From positions 62,001-126,000 of the forward strand of contig WNNJ02001679.1 in the NCBI GenBank assembly GCA_012934845.2: a stretch of DNA of 64,000 nt, given 5' to 3'. The notes under the pieces are model-generated. The model was not told the origin of the DNA, made no database searches, and saw only the letters and a program-made list of their open reading frames with translations. The stretch is from Pomphorhynchus laevis (Eukaryota > Acanthocephala > Palaeacanthocephala > Echinorhynchida > Pomphorhynchidae). Positions 45,110-54,046 of this stretch are shown piece after piece. Position 1 is the stretch's first letter. The number at the start of each line of letters is the position of its first letter. The position numbers and the translations under genes are program-made.

Positions 45110-46960
45110 TTTATTTAATGTGGCAAATGCGTACAAGCTGCACGCTTACAAGTCCACTAACAAAAATGAAAAAGTCAAGCAGATAAATTGTTTAAATGGG
45201 ATCGGATTTGGCGTTTGAAGCACGGCAGGGAAGTTGATTGGCGTATATGAATGGGCAGATGATTCCACGATAGATAAGTAGCCACCAAGAAGGAGCGGAA
45301 GCCAAAAGAGGTAGAATAGTTTGGGACATGTAAAAGAAGGGAATTACAGGAACGCAAAGAACAGTAAACAGGACGAGAATTATCAAGAAAAGGAAGGTTG
45401 AGAAATGAAGGAGTATGAGAAGTTATAAGGCGGAAAGCAACGATAAGAAGACGAATTTGAACACGACAATAAATTGTAGGCAAATCAAGAGAAGCAAGAT
45501 GGTAGGATGTATGATCAAAATGACGAAGACGGAGGAGAATTCGGACGGCTGCGTTGACGATGCGTTGTAGAGGAAGAAGAGTGGATTTAGGTGAGTTGGA
45601 AAATAGACTAAGACAATAATCGAGTCTAGAAAAAAGGAGAGAAGATATTAGAGTCATACAAGAAGGGAAATCGATCAATCTACGAACTTGACGGAGGTTG
45701 CGGAGTATCAAGGTAGATGAGCGTACTTTATCTCTAACGAAAGGTTTAAGTGAAAGTCGGTTGTCAAAATGGAAGCCTAGGAAAACGAGATTATCAACGA
45801 TAGGAAAAATTGTAGAATTTAATGATACGGAGGGAGGTTCGAAGCCGAGGCGTTGAGGTAGGATCCACATAATTTTGGATATATCAGGATTCAGAGATAG
45901 GCAAAGGGAAGAAAGATTATTGGAAATTGAGACAAGAGAGTCGGAAGCAGAAACACTAAGATCGTGAATACGATAAACAGGTGCATGATCATAGATGAGA
46001 ATGTCATCAGCATATTGCATAACATGGAAGTTAAATTTATGAGAAATCGAAGACAAATCACCGAGAAGAAGAGAGAAAGGCATAGGGCCTAATACGGAGC
46101 CTTGTGGAACACCGGACGGAATGGACGAAGGATGGGAGAGAGAAGAGTTAGAATATACGCGAAATGTACGGTTTGATAGATATGAAGAAAACCATGATAC
46201 AGTGGGTAAAGAGAAGCCATAATCATGACGAAGGTGATGGAGAAGAATCGAGTGATCGACAATGTCAAAAGCAGACGATAGATCAAGAGAAACTATGACA
46301 CTACATAATTTATGATCACGCGATGTGAGAAAGTCGTTATAAACTTTAAGACATGCAATTTCGGTAGAGTAATTATAGCGAAAAGCGGCTTGGGAGGGAG
46401 GAAATAAGTTAGATGAAAAGGAATATATATATTAACTTGCTTAAGAACAAGACGCTCAAGGAGTTTAGAGAGAGTTGGGAGAAGTGAAATAGGACGGTAC
46501 GAAGATGGTAGTGAAGAGTCGAGAGATTGCTTTTTGATGAGAGGACGAACAGTGGCGCATTTCCAGATGGAAGGAAATGTACGGCTACGGATGGACGAGT
46601 TGAATAATGTGGTTAGGAAGGGTAAGATAGAGGAGCAGATATTTTTAAGCAAGTGAGTGGGAATTGGATCAGAAGGAGAGGTTTTATTAGGTAATGACAG
46701 CAGAACCGAAGAAACTTCATAAGACGAAGCGGGAAGAAGGTGGAATAGTTCTGGGAGGGAGGTATTTAAAGATAAGAGTGGGTACAAGGGGCTATGGGTA
46801 GTAGGGAAAGTAAATTAGATAGCTTAGTTTGTAGATAAGAAGAAAATTCATCAGGATTTATATTACAAGGGGTAGATGATCGTGAAAGAATTGAGTTTAA
46901 GATTTTCCAATGAGATTTAGAGTTGGAAGATGACTCGAGTTGATTTCGCCAAAAGAGAGT
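45110..46960 (-). mobile_element. L2-like LINE, 5'-truncated, RT with one frameshift
   Basis: Minus strand from the pre-RT linker (WKILNSILSRSSTPCNINPD, about 46900) through RT to the stop at 45175 and the 3' tail (GTAAGCGTGCAGC... GCATTTGCCACATTAAAT). Its 5' end at 46960 abuts the inverted repeat of the Merlin element. Confidence 0.87.
45175..46430 (-). CDS. L2-like LINE reverse transcriptase
   Basis: Reads as one frame from about 46420: AAFRYNYSTEIACLKVYNDF, motif A SVIVSLDLSSAFDIVDHSIL, motif B IPSGVPQGSVLGPMPFSLLL, motif C MQYADDILIYDHAP, then the thumb and LQRIVNAAVRILLRLRHFDH. Catalytic residues are intact. The upstream fingers (SPSDPIPTHLLKNICSSILP and SYRPISLLPTLSKLLERLVL at 46787-46440) are in another frame, so a single frameshift near 46430 breaks the protein. 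Confidence 0.83.
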
Positions 46961-47034
46961 GTGATTGGGTATGAATAATGCATCTTCATTAGAAAATAAT
47001 TGAAATTGTTTTATTATATTTTGCTATTTGCCAC
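46961..47034. repeat. Merlin left inverted repeat
   Basis: GTGATTGGGTATGAATAATG through ATTTTGCTATTTGCC. Pairs with 47937-48010 with about two mismatches. Confidence 0.82.
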
Positions 47035-47129
47035 CTTCCACTACTTAAATTGTACATGTGGGATAATCTACTTAGACAGATTATACAAAATATTAAATAA
47101 TATTAAATAAATATTTTAACGTCTTACAG

Positions 47130-47876
47130 ATGACTGATTCGACTAACTGGATATCATTAGCTAGAACTATAACGTCGGACGAAGACGCGGTTCAATTTCT
47201 CGAAGAACCCGGAGTCATTCCCTTGGAAAAGGTCATTCTCCTTGCATATTGCTGGACAAACCAGTTAACCAGCATCAAATTTTGTAAAGACGAGTTGGGC
47301 CTGAGCCAAGAAACGGCTGTAGATTTTCAAAACCATTTTCGAGAACTGTGCGCTTTTGACTTTTTGCGTAACCCTTCATTTATTAGCGGCGATGGACTCG
47401 CAGTTGAAGTCGACGAGACCATGTAAAGCCGTCGCAAATACAACCGCGGGAAGGTGTACCCACAACAATGGGTGTTCGGGGGTATTTGCCGCGAAACTAA
47501 GGAGGTCTTTCTCGTTGCTGTGGATAATCGTACAGCTGAAACATTTAAAGCGTGTATTAAGGCGTTCATACAACCTGGTAGCATTATTCTGTCAGATATG
47601 TGGAAGGGTTACAGCAGGCTAGATTCAATGGACGGTTACAATTTTCAGCATTACACTGTTAATCACAGTGAGGAATTTGTATCGAAAGAGGGCCACCACA
47701 CACAGACAGTGAAAAGCACGTGGAATCAGCTAAAAAGACGGAACAAGCTGGAATGTGGAACACATAGACAAATGCTGGATTCCTATCTAGTTGAATTTCT
47801 ATGGCGACACATGAATCGCGGACAAAACTTATTTGAAAAATTTTTCACTCTCATTCGAGATTTTGCTGTAATGTAA
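47130..47876 (+). pseudogene. Merlin transposase, in-frame stop and altered catalytic residue
   Basis: One frame of 248 codons with a single TAA at 47424. The N-terminal helix-turn-helix part runs to residue 90; EVDETM (first catalytic Asp) is followed by the stop, then RRKYNRGK and PQQWVFGGICRETKEVFLVA, ILSDMWKGYSRL (second Asp) and NHSEEFV. The third catalytic position, usually Glu in the (I/V)ESxW motif, reads TVKSTW, a Glu-to-Lys change. LVEFLWRHMN follows near the end as expected. Two inactivating changes in an otherwise complete gene. Confidence 0.87.
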
Positions 47877-47936
47877 TTATTTTAAAGAATAACATATTTA
47901 TCATTTGGAATCATTATTTTGTTAACGAATGGGGGA

Positions 47937-48010
47937 GAGGTAAATAGCAAAATATAATAAAACAATTTCAATCATTTTCTAATGAAGATGCATTATTCAT
48001 ACCCAATCAC
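47937..48010. repeat. Merlin right inverted repeat
   Basis: Reverse complement of the left arm; ends ATTATTCATACCCAATCAC. The inner end lies about 60 nt after the transposase stop. Confidence 0.82.
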
Positions 48011-48414
48011 AACTAAAGTATCGAGATGTATCAGATATATTTTATGTAAATATTTTGAGCAATATACTCTGATATTGGTTATAAAATTTTAAAATTATTT
48101 TTTTAAATAATACTTCCAAATATTTTTAAAAAAATGTAAAATTGAATATCGTCAAATATTTAAGAGCATGACTGATCAAATTATAGTATGTTATATAGAA
48201 TAAAAATTAGTTTATAATAGCAATACAAAAGTTTGTATTTGTGCTTAAAAATTTTGAGATTTTTTAATTTTAATTTACTTTTTTGACGAAAAATTAAAAA
48301 TGTTACACTAAGCCATTCAATGCAGTGGCAGCGCGATACTGACTTATTAATCACACACAACAAGCAAACGAGACAGTTAGACTATTTACGAGAATTGCGA
48401 GGATTGGCGTATCA

Positions 48415-48546
48415 AATGCAAAAGTGTTACGGCTGTGCAAGCAAAAGAAAAAGCAGTACTTAACGCACTTGTTGCAGAGATGAGTTCAAAGCACATTCGT
48501 CAATAACTTCTTGAGTATACCGACCTGACGCTTGATAAAGCTATTG
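48415..48546 (+). pseudogene. Ty3/gypsy gag fragment, left part of older copy
   Basis: The frame AVQAKEKAVLNALVAEMSSK then LLEYTDLTLDKAIE, with one stop, resembles the gag segment at 50590-50700 (IIDALVHGL...RILESNKTDFDEIVL). The reading stops where PLE sequence starts at 48547 and resumes beyond the PLE at 54046 (EQAEIGNYMYTESAQCSAVL). Confidence 0.68.
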
Positions 48547-48907
48547 AATTAAATCAGCTAACTGAGTCTACGTATTTAATATAATTATAAAATAAACAAA
48601 ACATAATAATGCTAAATCAAAATTTAATAATTAAATAATAAAATTAATAATTGTTTTTAGATTTTCTATAATTTAAATCAAGTTAAAAAAAATGAAATTT
48701 AAAATAAACGTCATTTTTATGAATTGACTAATAAATAACAGACGTTGTATCAGAATAAGAATTAGAGGTCATCAGGAGGAACTGCTATGCTATCAGGTTT
48801 CGGCCTCCTAACTCCTTCTACCCAACATAGCAGCGGGGCCAAATACATGCTAATGATGTATTTCCTCTGATAAAACTATCTAGTATCTTATTCTAATACA
48901 AAGTATA
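48547..48907 (-). other. PLE 3' untranslated region
   Basis: Contains CTGCTATG and CATAGCAG as a potential 8-bp stem around about 40 nt, and AAATACAT / ATGTATTT as a second hairpin. The block is partly conserved at 21345-21530, and the final 61 nt are identical to 41717-41777. Confidence 0.6.
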
Positions 48908-50053
48908 TTATTTATTATCCATCCATAAAAATTTGCCACTTAAGAGTTTAAATTTATTCTTTATATTATTGTGTTGATTTATATATTTTACTATTTTCTG
49001 CTTGATGTTATTTTTATAGTAACCTAGTTTAAAATATGTATCTATTAAATTATTTAAATGATTTTGAAGAAAGCCAATATCATTACATATTGTTGCAATT
49101 CTTAAAATTTCATTATTTAATGTATTATATTTTATATTATATGGTATGCATGAATGCTCATGCAAAAATATGTTTCTTGTAAATTTAAATATGTCATCTT
49201 TACGATATAAATTAATAGTAGTTTTAGTTAATGTTAATTTAATGTTCATATCTAGATATACACCTTCTTTATCATTAATATTGGTTTTGTTAAGAATAAG
49301 GCTTTCTGGATAAATGTGCTCACTAATTGAATAAAAATTATTAGAATTAAATACACATATATCATCAATGTATCGAAACATATATTTCATATATTTATAT
49401 TGTTTAGATTTAGTTTTTACACAGTTATGAACAAATTCATATTCTATAAAGCTTAAAAACAAGTCAGCTATAATTGGGCTACTATTACCACCCATTGGAA
49501 CACCTTTTACTTGTCTAAATATAGATGTCCCTACTTTTAAATAATTTTGATTTATCAAAATATTTAAGGATTCTATTAATTCAATTTTATCCATATATTT
49601 ATATTTACTTGATGGTTTAATTTTTGTTAGATAGGCGTTATAATTATTATAACATATATATGTATATCTTTTTCCGAATATAAGATTAATTAATTTTTCT
49701 AATGCATCTTTAATATCTACTAAATCTAGATTTGTATAAAGCGTACTAAAATCGTATGTATTTATATTTTGAAAATTTATTCCTTTTGTCTGTTCTAAAA
49801 ATTCTTTTGTAGAATTAATACTGAAATAGTGTTTTATACCAGTATTAATTTCGATTACCTTACAATATTTTTTAAAGTGTGCTTTAATTACTTTAAGTAT
49901 TTTATTCATATAGACAGAAAGTGATTTTAATGTACATTTAAACGCACTACATATGAACCTAGGTTTTATTGGATTTTTATGTAATTTTGGATTCCAATAT
50001 AATGTAGGTATAGTTTTATTATCTGATTCAACCTTTATACCCTTTTTATCCAT
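48908..50053 (-). CDS. Penelope-like reverse transcriptase (381 residues open)
   Basis: TIPTLYWNPKLHKNPIKPRF, motif A YDFSTLYTNLDLVDIKDAL, then VGTSIFRQVKGVPMGGNSSP (motif B), MFRYIDDICVFNSN (motif C, YIDD), and a C-terminal IATICNDIGFLQNHLNNLID stretch ending KFLWMDNK. All RT motifs are intact. No GIY-YIG endonuclease follows the RT before the stop or in the 360 nt after it, unlike canonical Penelope. The natural start lies upstream in sequence displaced by the gypsy insertion. Confidence 0.88.
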   Translation of the reverse strand: MDKKGIKVESDNKTIPTLYWNPKLHKNPIKPRFICSAFKCTLKSLSVYMNKILKVIKAHFKKYCKVIEINTGIKHYFSINSTKEFLEQTKGINFQNINTYDFSTLYTNLDLVDIKDALEKLINLIFGKRYTYICYNNYNAYLTKIKPSSKYKYMDKIELIESLNILINQNYLKVGTSIFRQVKGVPMGGNSSPIIADLFLSFIEYEFVHNCVKTKSKQYKYMKYMFRYIDDICVFNSNNFYSISEHIYPESLILNKTNINDKEGVYLDMNIKLTLTKTTINLYRKDDIFKFTRNIFLHEHSCIPYNIKYNTLNNEILRIATICNDIGFLQNHLNNLIDTYFKLGYYKNNIKQKIVKYINQHNNIKNKFKLLSGKFLWMDNK

Positions 50054-50054
50054 T

Positions 50055-50134
50055 TGTGATAATCTAACATGTAATCATATTGTATAACTATATTCTAGAT
50101 TGTTGAATAAAGCCTTATTTGGTTTATCATTACA
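50055..50134 (+). repeat. 5' LTR (80 nt)
   Basis: Begins TGTGATAATC and ends TTATCATTACA. Contains TATA-like TGTATAAC (about 50082) and AATAAA (50106-50111). 50099-50111 is the exact reverse complement of 50136-50148 just outside the LTR. Confidence 0.93.
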
Positions 50135-50135
50135 A

Positions 50136-50148
50136 TTTATTCAACAAT
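50136..50148 (+). promoter_or_regulatory. Candidate self-priming primer binding site
   Basis: TTTATTCAACAAT, two nt after the LTR, is the exact complement of ATTGTTGAATAAA within the LTR, plus one possible G-U pair. It does not begin TGG, so it is not a standard tRNA 3'-end site. Tf1-type elements prime from the 5' end of their own RNA in just this arrangement. Inference. Confidence 0.55.
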
Positions 50149-50169
50149 TGTGTATATTATGTTGGATCA

Positions 50170-53100
50170 ATGAACTCGGATTTTCAACAATTGACGTCCA
50201 ACGTTTCCATGGATAAACTTCTTATACCTCAACCTTTCAATCTGGATCCAGACACATCAGATTGTCAAGACGAATGGATTCACTGGCGCCAAAAGCTACA
50301 AAATTTTTTCTCGTTGCAAGTCACAGTAACAGATGACCAGAAACGATTTGTACTCATTAACTTACTGTCATCAAGACTTTACTTACTGATCAAAGATTCT
50401 AGAACATTCGACTCAGCCTTAAATATACTCGATAAGCAATTTCAGAAGCCAGTTAACGCGGTTTTTAATAGATTTCAACTGCATACTTGTCGTCAAGATA
50501 AAACGATGAATATCCAGCAATATGTGAGAAAACTTGAAGAGTTGGCAACAAAGTGTAATTTTGAAGATGTCGATGCCGCAACTAACCGTCGAAGCCATAT
50601 CATTGACGCCCTCGTCCATGGTCTACTAAATTCTTATATACGTGAGAGGATACTCGAATCGAATAAAACTGACTTCGATGAAATTGTTTTAATGGCATCA
50701 TCTCTAGAGGCCGCACAACAACAAGCAGCCGTTTTTACTTCAAATGACGAGACAAGATCAATGCTAGCATCGGTTTCAGCGGACAACAATAACGAACCCT
50801 CCCATTCCGAATTCGATGATGACAAATCGATTAACGCAGCCTTGCGAAACAAAATTACCAAACGCTGTTACTTTTGCGGTAATCATTATCACCCCCGCAG
50901 TAAGTGTCCTGCAAGAGACGTTACTTGCAACATTTGTTCTAAACATGGTCATTTTGCCAAAGTCTGTCAATCAAAATTAAAATTTTCCACCTCGACTTCA
51001 TCGGCGTTATGTTCCATGTCCAACTTAGAGGATCCAAGTTCATTGACTTCCATTACAATCAATGGTCAACAAATCGAATGTCTTCTAGATACGGGCAGTT
51101 CAGAAAATTTCATTGACACGAATATCGCACATAAATTACAACTGACAACCACATCTTGCTGTAAAACAGTTTATATGGCGTCCTCCTCCTCTTGGGCCAC
51201 AATTACAAAACAGTGCACAACAAACATTGAGTTGAATAAAAATACTTATCCACGCTGCCGCTTTTCATTGTTGTCGTCATTATGCGCTGATGCCATATTA
51301 GGCAGAGAATTCATGAAGGAACATGAATTCATAACGTTCCCATTCGGTGGAAATTTGCCTGGACTAACTCTCGCTAACATATCTCCAGCATCTGCCATAA
51401 AAATCCAGCCATTAACACTTTTTCCGAATTTGCCGAAACATCTCATTCCAGTTGCCACGAAATCAAGAAGACAGACACTATCAAACGCCGAGTTTATTCG
51501 AAGCCAAGTAGCTAACTTACTCAAATCCGGCATTATTCGAGAAAGCAGATCGCCTTGGCGCTCACAGGTTCTTGTTGTTACAAATAGGAATGGTAGACAG
51601 AGAATGGTTGTCGACTACTCGCAAACTATTAACCGATTCACATCTTTGGATGCCTACCCTCTTCCTAATATCGATGACCTCATTTCGAAGATTGCAACAC
51701 ATTCCGTGTTTTCGACGCTCGATCTTTCCAGTGCTTACTATCAGATTCCATTGCTGGAGGAAGATAAAAAATACACGGCTTTCGAAGCATCAGGACGTTT
51801 GTACGAATTCCAGCGAATTCCTTTTGGGCTTACAAATGCTGTTTCTGCTTTCCAACGAATCATGAATAACCTCATCGAACACTATCAACTTGAAGGAGTA
51901 TTTGCTTACTTAGATGACATCATCGTGTGTGGAAATAGCACTGATGAACACGACAAAAGACTAGATCGTCTAACGACCATCGCTAATCAGCTCAACATCA
52001 AATTCTCTCCGGAAAAGTCGCGTTTGGGCAAGACACAACTCAATTTTTTGGGCTACCATATTCGACATGGTTGCATCAAACCTGACACTGAAAGAATTAA
52101 GCCATTTCTTACTTACCCGATTCCGGAAAATCACACTTCACTACAGAGACTCCTCGGTATGCTCGCTTACTATTCGAGGTGGATCCCTTCTTTCTCGGCA
52201 AAGATACGCCCACTGGTAGAATCGAAAGATTTTCCCCTCGATCGTGCTGTCATCCGACAGATAGAAGAAATAAAGTCGGAAATCTCGAATTCATTTTTAT
52301 GTGCTTACAATCCGGATCTTTCCTTGACTGTTGAAACTGACGCCTCATATTCATCTATCGGCGCGGTGCTCAGTCAAAACAACTGCCCCGTCGCCTTCTA
52401 TTCACGATCCTTGCCTAAAACAGCGTTGCGACAGTCGAGTGTGGAAAAGGAGGCTTACGCGATTGTGGAAGCTCTTAAATATTGGAAGCATTTCCTGCTA
52501 GGACGCTATTTCATTGTCAAAACCGATCAGAGGTCAGTGTCATTTATGTTTGATCAAAAACTGTCGAATCGCATAAAAAGTGACAAAATCGCTCGATGGA
52601 GAATTGAACTTGCACCTTACAATTTTGGCATTGAATACCGGCCCGGACAATCAAATAAAGCTGCTGACGCAATGTCTAGGATAACATGTTCGTCTTGCAA
52701 AACAGTTAATGATCTTAAGATCTTGCATAATTCATTGTGTCATCCGGGTGTCAGTCGATTACTTCACTACGTTCGTTCGCATGAGTTACCTTTTGACAAA
52801 AGTGACGTTGCGGACGTTGTCTCTTCGTGTCAAATTTGCGCCGAATTGAAGCCTCGATACGCTAGACCAGAAACAGCACATGTCATCAAGGCTACGCATC
52901 CATTTGAACGGCTAAGCATTGACTTTAAAGGCCCATTGACATCAACTACAGAAAACAAATATCTCCTTTGTGTCGTTGACGAATATTCTCGCTTTCCGTT
53001 CGCCATACCGTGTAAGGATACATCTTCTATATCAGTCATCAATTGCCTGAATCAAATCTTCAGTGTTTTTGGTTACCCAGCCAACGTTCACAGTGACCAA

Positions 53101-53454
53101 GCAACATGTTTTCAATCCAACGAATTCCGAACGTATCTAAATTCTCGCGGTATTAGCTGCACCCGCAGTTCGTGCTACAACCCACGTGGTAACGGACAGG
53201 CCGAACGATTCGTTGGAATAATCTGGAAGACAACCCAACTCGCCCTCAAAACTCACAGGAAAACACTGGCGGAATGGGAATTTGTTCTGCCATTGGTTTT
53301 GTCATCTTTGCGCAGCTTACTGTGTACCGCGATAGGGGAGACTCCACATCAACGACTATTTTCTTTCCCAAGGAATTCTTGTGACAAATGTATCGTTCCG
53401 AGATGGTTGGGAACAGGTGAAAACGTGCTTTTAAATCAGAATCCAATGTCTTAA
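50170..53454 (+). CDS. Gag-pol polyprotein of Ty3/gypsy element
   Basis: Start taken at ATG 50170 (MNSDFQQL); the open frame upstream has no ATG. Approximate domains from this Met: gag 1-230; two zinc knuckles at 233-268 (CYFCGNHYHPRSKC and CNICSKHGHFAKVC); protease near 305 (LLDTGSSENFID); RT 460-650 with VVDYSQ, IPFGLTNA and YLDDIIV; RNase H near 723 (ETDASYSSIGAVL); integrase zinc finger 850-892 (H-H-C-C) and catalytic core 917-1010 (IDFKG, HSDQATCF, NPRGNGQAERF). Gag is fused to pol with no frameshift. No chromodomain seen. A TAA at 53452 ends it inside the integrase C-terminal region. Confidence 0.93.
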   Translation: MNSDFQQLTSNVSMDKLLIPQPFNLDPDTSDCQDEWIHWRQKLQNFFSLQVTVTDDQKRFVLINLLSSRLYLLIKDSRTFDSALNILDKQFQKPVNAVFNRFQLHTCRQDKTMNIQQYVRKLEELATKCNFEDVDAATNRRSHIIDALVHGLLNSYIRERILESNKTDFDEIVLMASSLEAAQQQAAVFTSNDETRSMLASVSADNNNEPSHSEFDDDKSINAALRNKITKRCYFCGNHYHPRSKCPARDVTCNICSKHGHFAKVCQSKLKFSTSTSSALCSMSNLEDPSSLTSITINGQQIECLLDTGSSENFIDTNIAHKLQLTTTSCCKTVYMASSSSWATITKQCTTNIELNKNTYPRCRFSLLSSLCADAILGREFMKEHEFITFPFGGNLPGLTLANISPASAIKIQPLTLFPNLPKHLIPVATKSRRQTLSNAEFIRSQVANLLKSGIIRESRSPWRSQVLVVTNRNGRQRMVVDYSQTINRFTSLDAYPLPNIDDLISKIATHSVFSTLDLSSAYYQIPLLEEDKKYTAFEASGRLYEFQRIPFGLTNAVSAFQRIMNNLIEHYQLEGVFAYLDDIIVCGNSTDEHDKRLDRLTTIANQLNIKFSPEKSRLGKTQLNFLGYHIRHGCIKPDTERIKPFLTYPIPENHTSLQRLLGMLAYYSRWIPSFSAKIRPLVESKDFPLDRAVIRQIEEIKSEISNSFLCAYNPDLSLTVETDASYSSIGAVLSQNNCPVAFYSRSLPKTALRQSSVEKEAYAIVEALKYWKHFLLGRYFIVKTDQRSVSFMFDQKLSNRIKSDKIARWRIELAPYNFGIEYRPGQSNKAADAMSRITCSSCKTVNDLKILHNSLCHPGVSRLLHYVRSHELPFDKSDVADVVSSCQICAELKPRYARPETAHVIKATHPFERLSIDFKGPLTSTTENKYLLCVVDEYSRFPFAIPCKDTSSISVINCLNQIFSVFGYPANVHSDQATCFQSNEFRTYLNSRGISCTRSSCYNPRGNGQAERFVGIIWKTTQLALKTHRKTLAEWEFVLPLVLSSLRSLLCTAIGETPHQRLFSFPRNSCDKCIVPRWLGTGENVLLNQNPMS

Positions 53455-53865
53455 TCAAATCCGTTGTTTTCGCAGGCTGAAATCTTACAATCAAATGGTA
53501 ACTACGCTACTATTCGGAAACCTTGCGGGAAAGAGATGAATGTGTCCGTAAGAAGACTGACCAGGTACCCTATTACAAATTCTAACATAGATAACGATAT
53601 GCTACTGATTGATCGGACATCAGAAGGAGACGGCATGCATTCAAAAACCGACTCGACAATCGTATCACGACAATCATTGAATGGAGCTGATAATATTACA
53701 CAAGTTGGAATCGGTAACTATCGGAGTGAAGAGAATCAACAAGTCGAACATAATAGACTTCAAGAATTACGGCGTAGTCCTAGGGATAGAAGAACTCCGA
53801 AGTACCTAGACGATTATATAATCGGGGAAGACTGTGATAATCTAACATGTAATCATATTGTATAA
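53455..53865 (+). pseudogene. Integrase C-terminal tail beyond in-frame stop
   Basis: Same frame as gag-pol, open for 137 codons after the TAA: FSQAEILQSNGNYATIRKPC, NVSVRRLTRYP and finally LRRSPRDRRTPKYLDDYI, ending inside the 3' LTR. This resembles the usual C-terminal integrase domain and polyprotein tail, so the stop interrupts what was one protein, or is read through. Confidence 0.8.
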
Positions 53866-53912
53866 CTATATTCTAGATTGTTGAATAAAGCCTTATTTGG
53901 TTTATCATTACA
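53833..53912 (+). repeat. 3' LTR (80 nt)
   Basis: Identical to 50055-50134 at every position. Preceded by the polypurine run GGGGAAGA, then one C. Confidence 0.93.
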
Positions 53913-54046
53913 CCATTATAGAACAGTGACTTGTAATAATTGTTTCTAAACTCAACTCACTACGTTCATATGTTGGATTTACATTTAAATCATTAGAATT
54001 AACCTCTTTTATTAGTATATCGTAATAAAGCTTTTTGCATATGAAG
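53913..54046 (-). pseudogene. PLE pre-RT coding fragment, right of gypsy insertion
   Basis: Minus strand: FVFICKKLYYDILIKEVNSN then DLNVNPTYERSELSLETIIT and SHCSIM. It is collinear with 9545-9700 and continues, across the inserted gypsy, into MDKKGIKVES at 50053. Confidence 0.82.

Larger units (their letters stand above)
46961..48010 (+). mobile_element. Merlin (IS1016/ISXO2-type) DNA transposon
   Basis: A 745-nt transposase frame is bounded by inverted repeats of about 74 nt: 46961-47034 (GTGATTGGGTATGAATAATG...) and 47937-48010, differing at only a few positions. Merlin elements carry an ISXO2-like DDE transposase. No direct target duplication is visible next to the outermost ends. Confidence 0.85.
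50055..53912 (+). mobile_element. Ty3/gypsy retrotransposon, near-intact, recent
   Basis: TG...CA LTRs of 80 nt at both ends are identical, and CCATT is duplicated directly outside (50050-50054 and 53913-53917). A polypurine run GGGGAAGA lies at 53824-53831. A single gag-pol frame fills the interior except for one stop at 53452. Identical LTRs mean recent insertion. Confidence 0.95.
48547..54046 (-). mobile_element. Penelope-like element, split by a Ty3/gypsy insertion
   Basis: Minus strand. PLE sequence is 54046-53913 (FVFICKKLYYDILIKEVNSN ... IITSHCSIM), then after the 3858-bp gypsy element 50054-48547 (RT and 3' untranslated region). The duplicated CCATT at both gypsy borders falls exactly at the point where the PLE reading is resumed. 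The 5' end is truncated at 54046. Confidence 0.88.

Noticed and set aside
47327-47622. Frames of 65-88 residues on both strands
   Set aside because: Shadows of the Merlin transposase.
48715-48900. Possible hammerhead ribozyme in the PLE 3' region (CTGATGA and GAAAC words on the minus strand)
   Set aside because: The conserved core words are in the wrong order and spacing, and the second copy at 21345-21530 reads ATGATGA. No closed three-stem fold found by eye.
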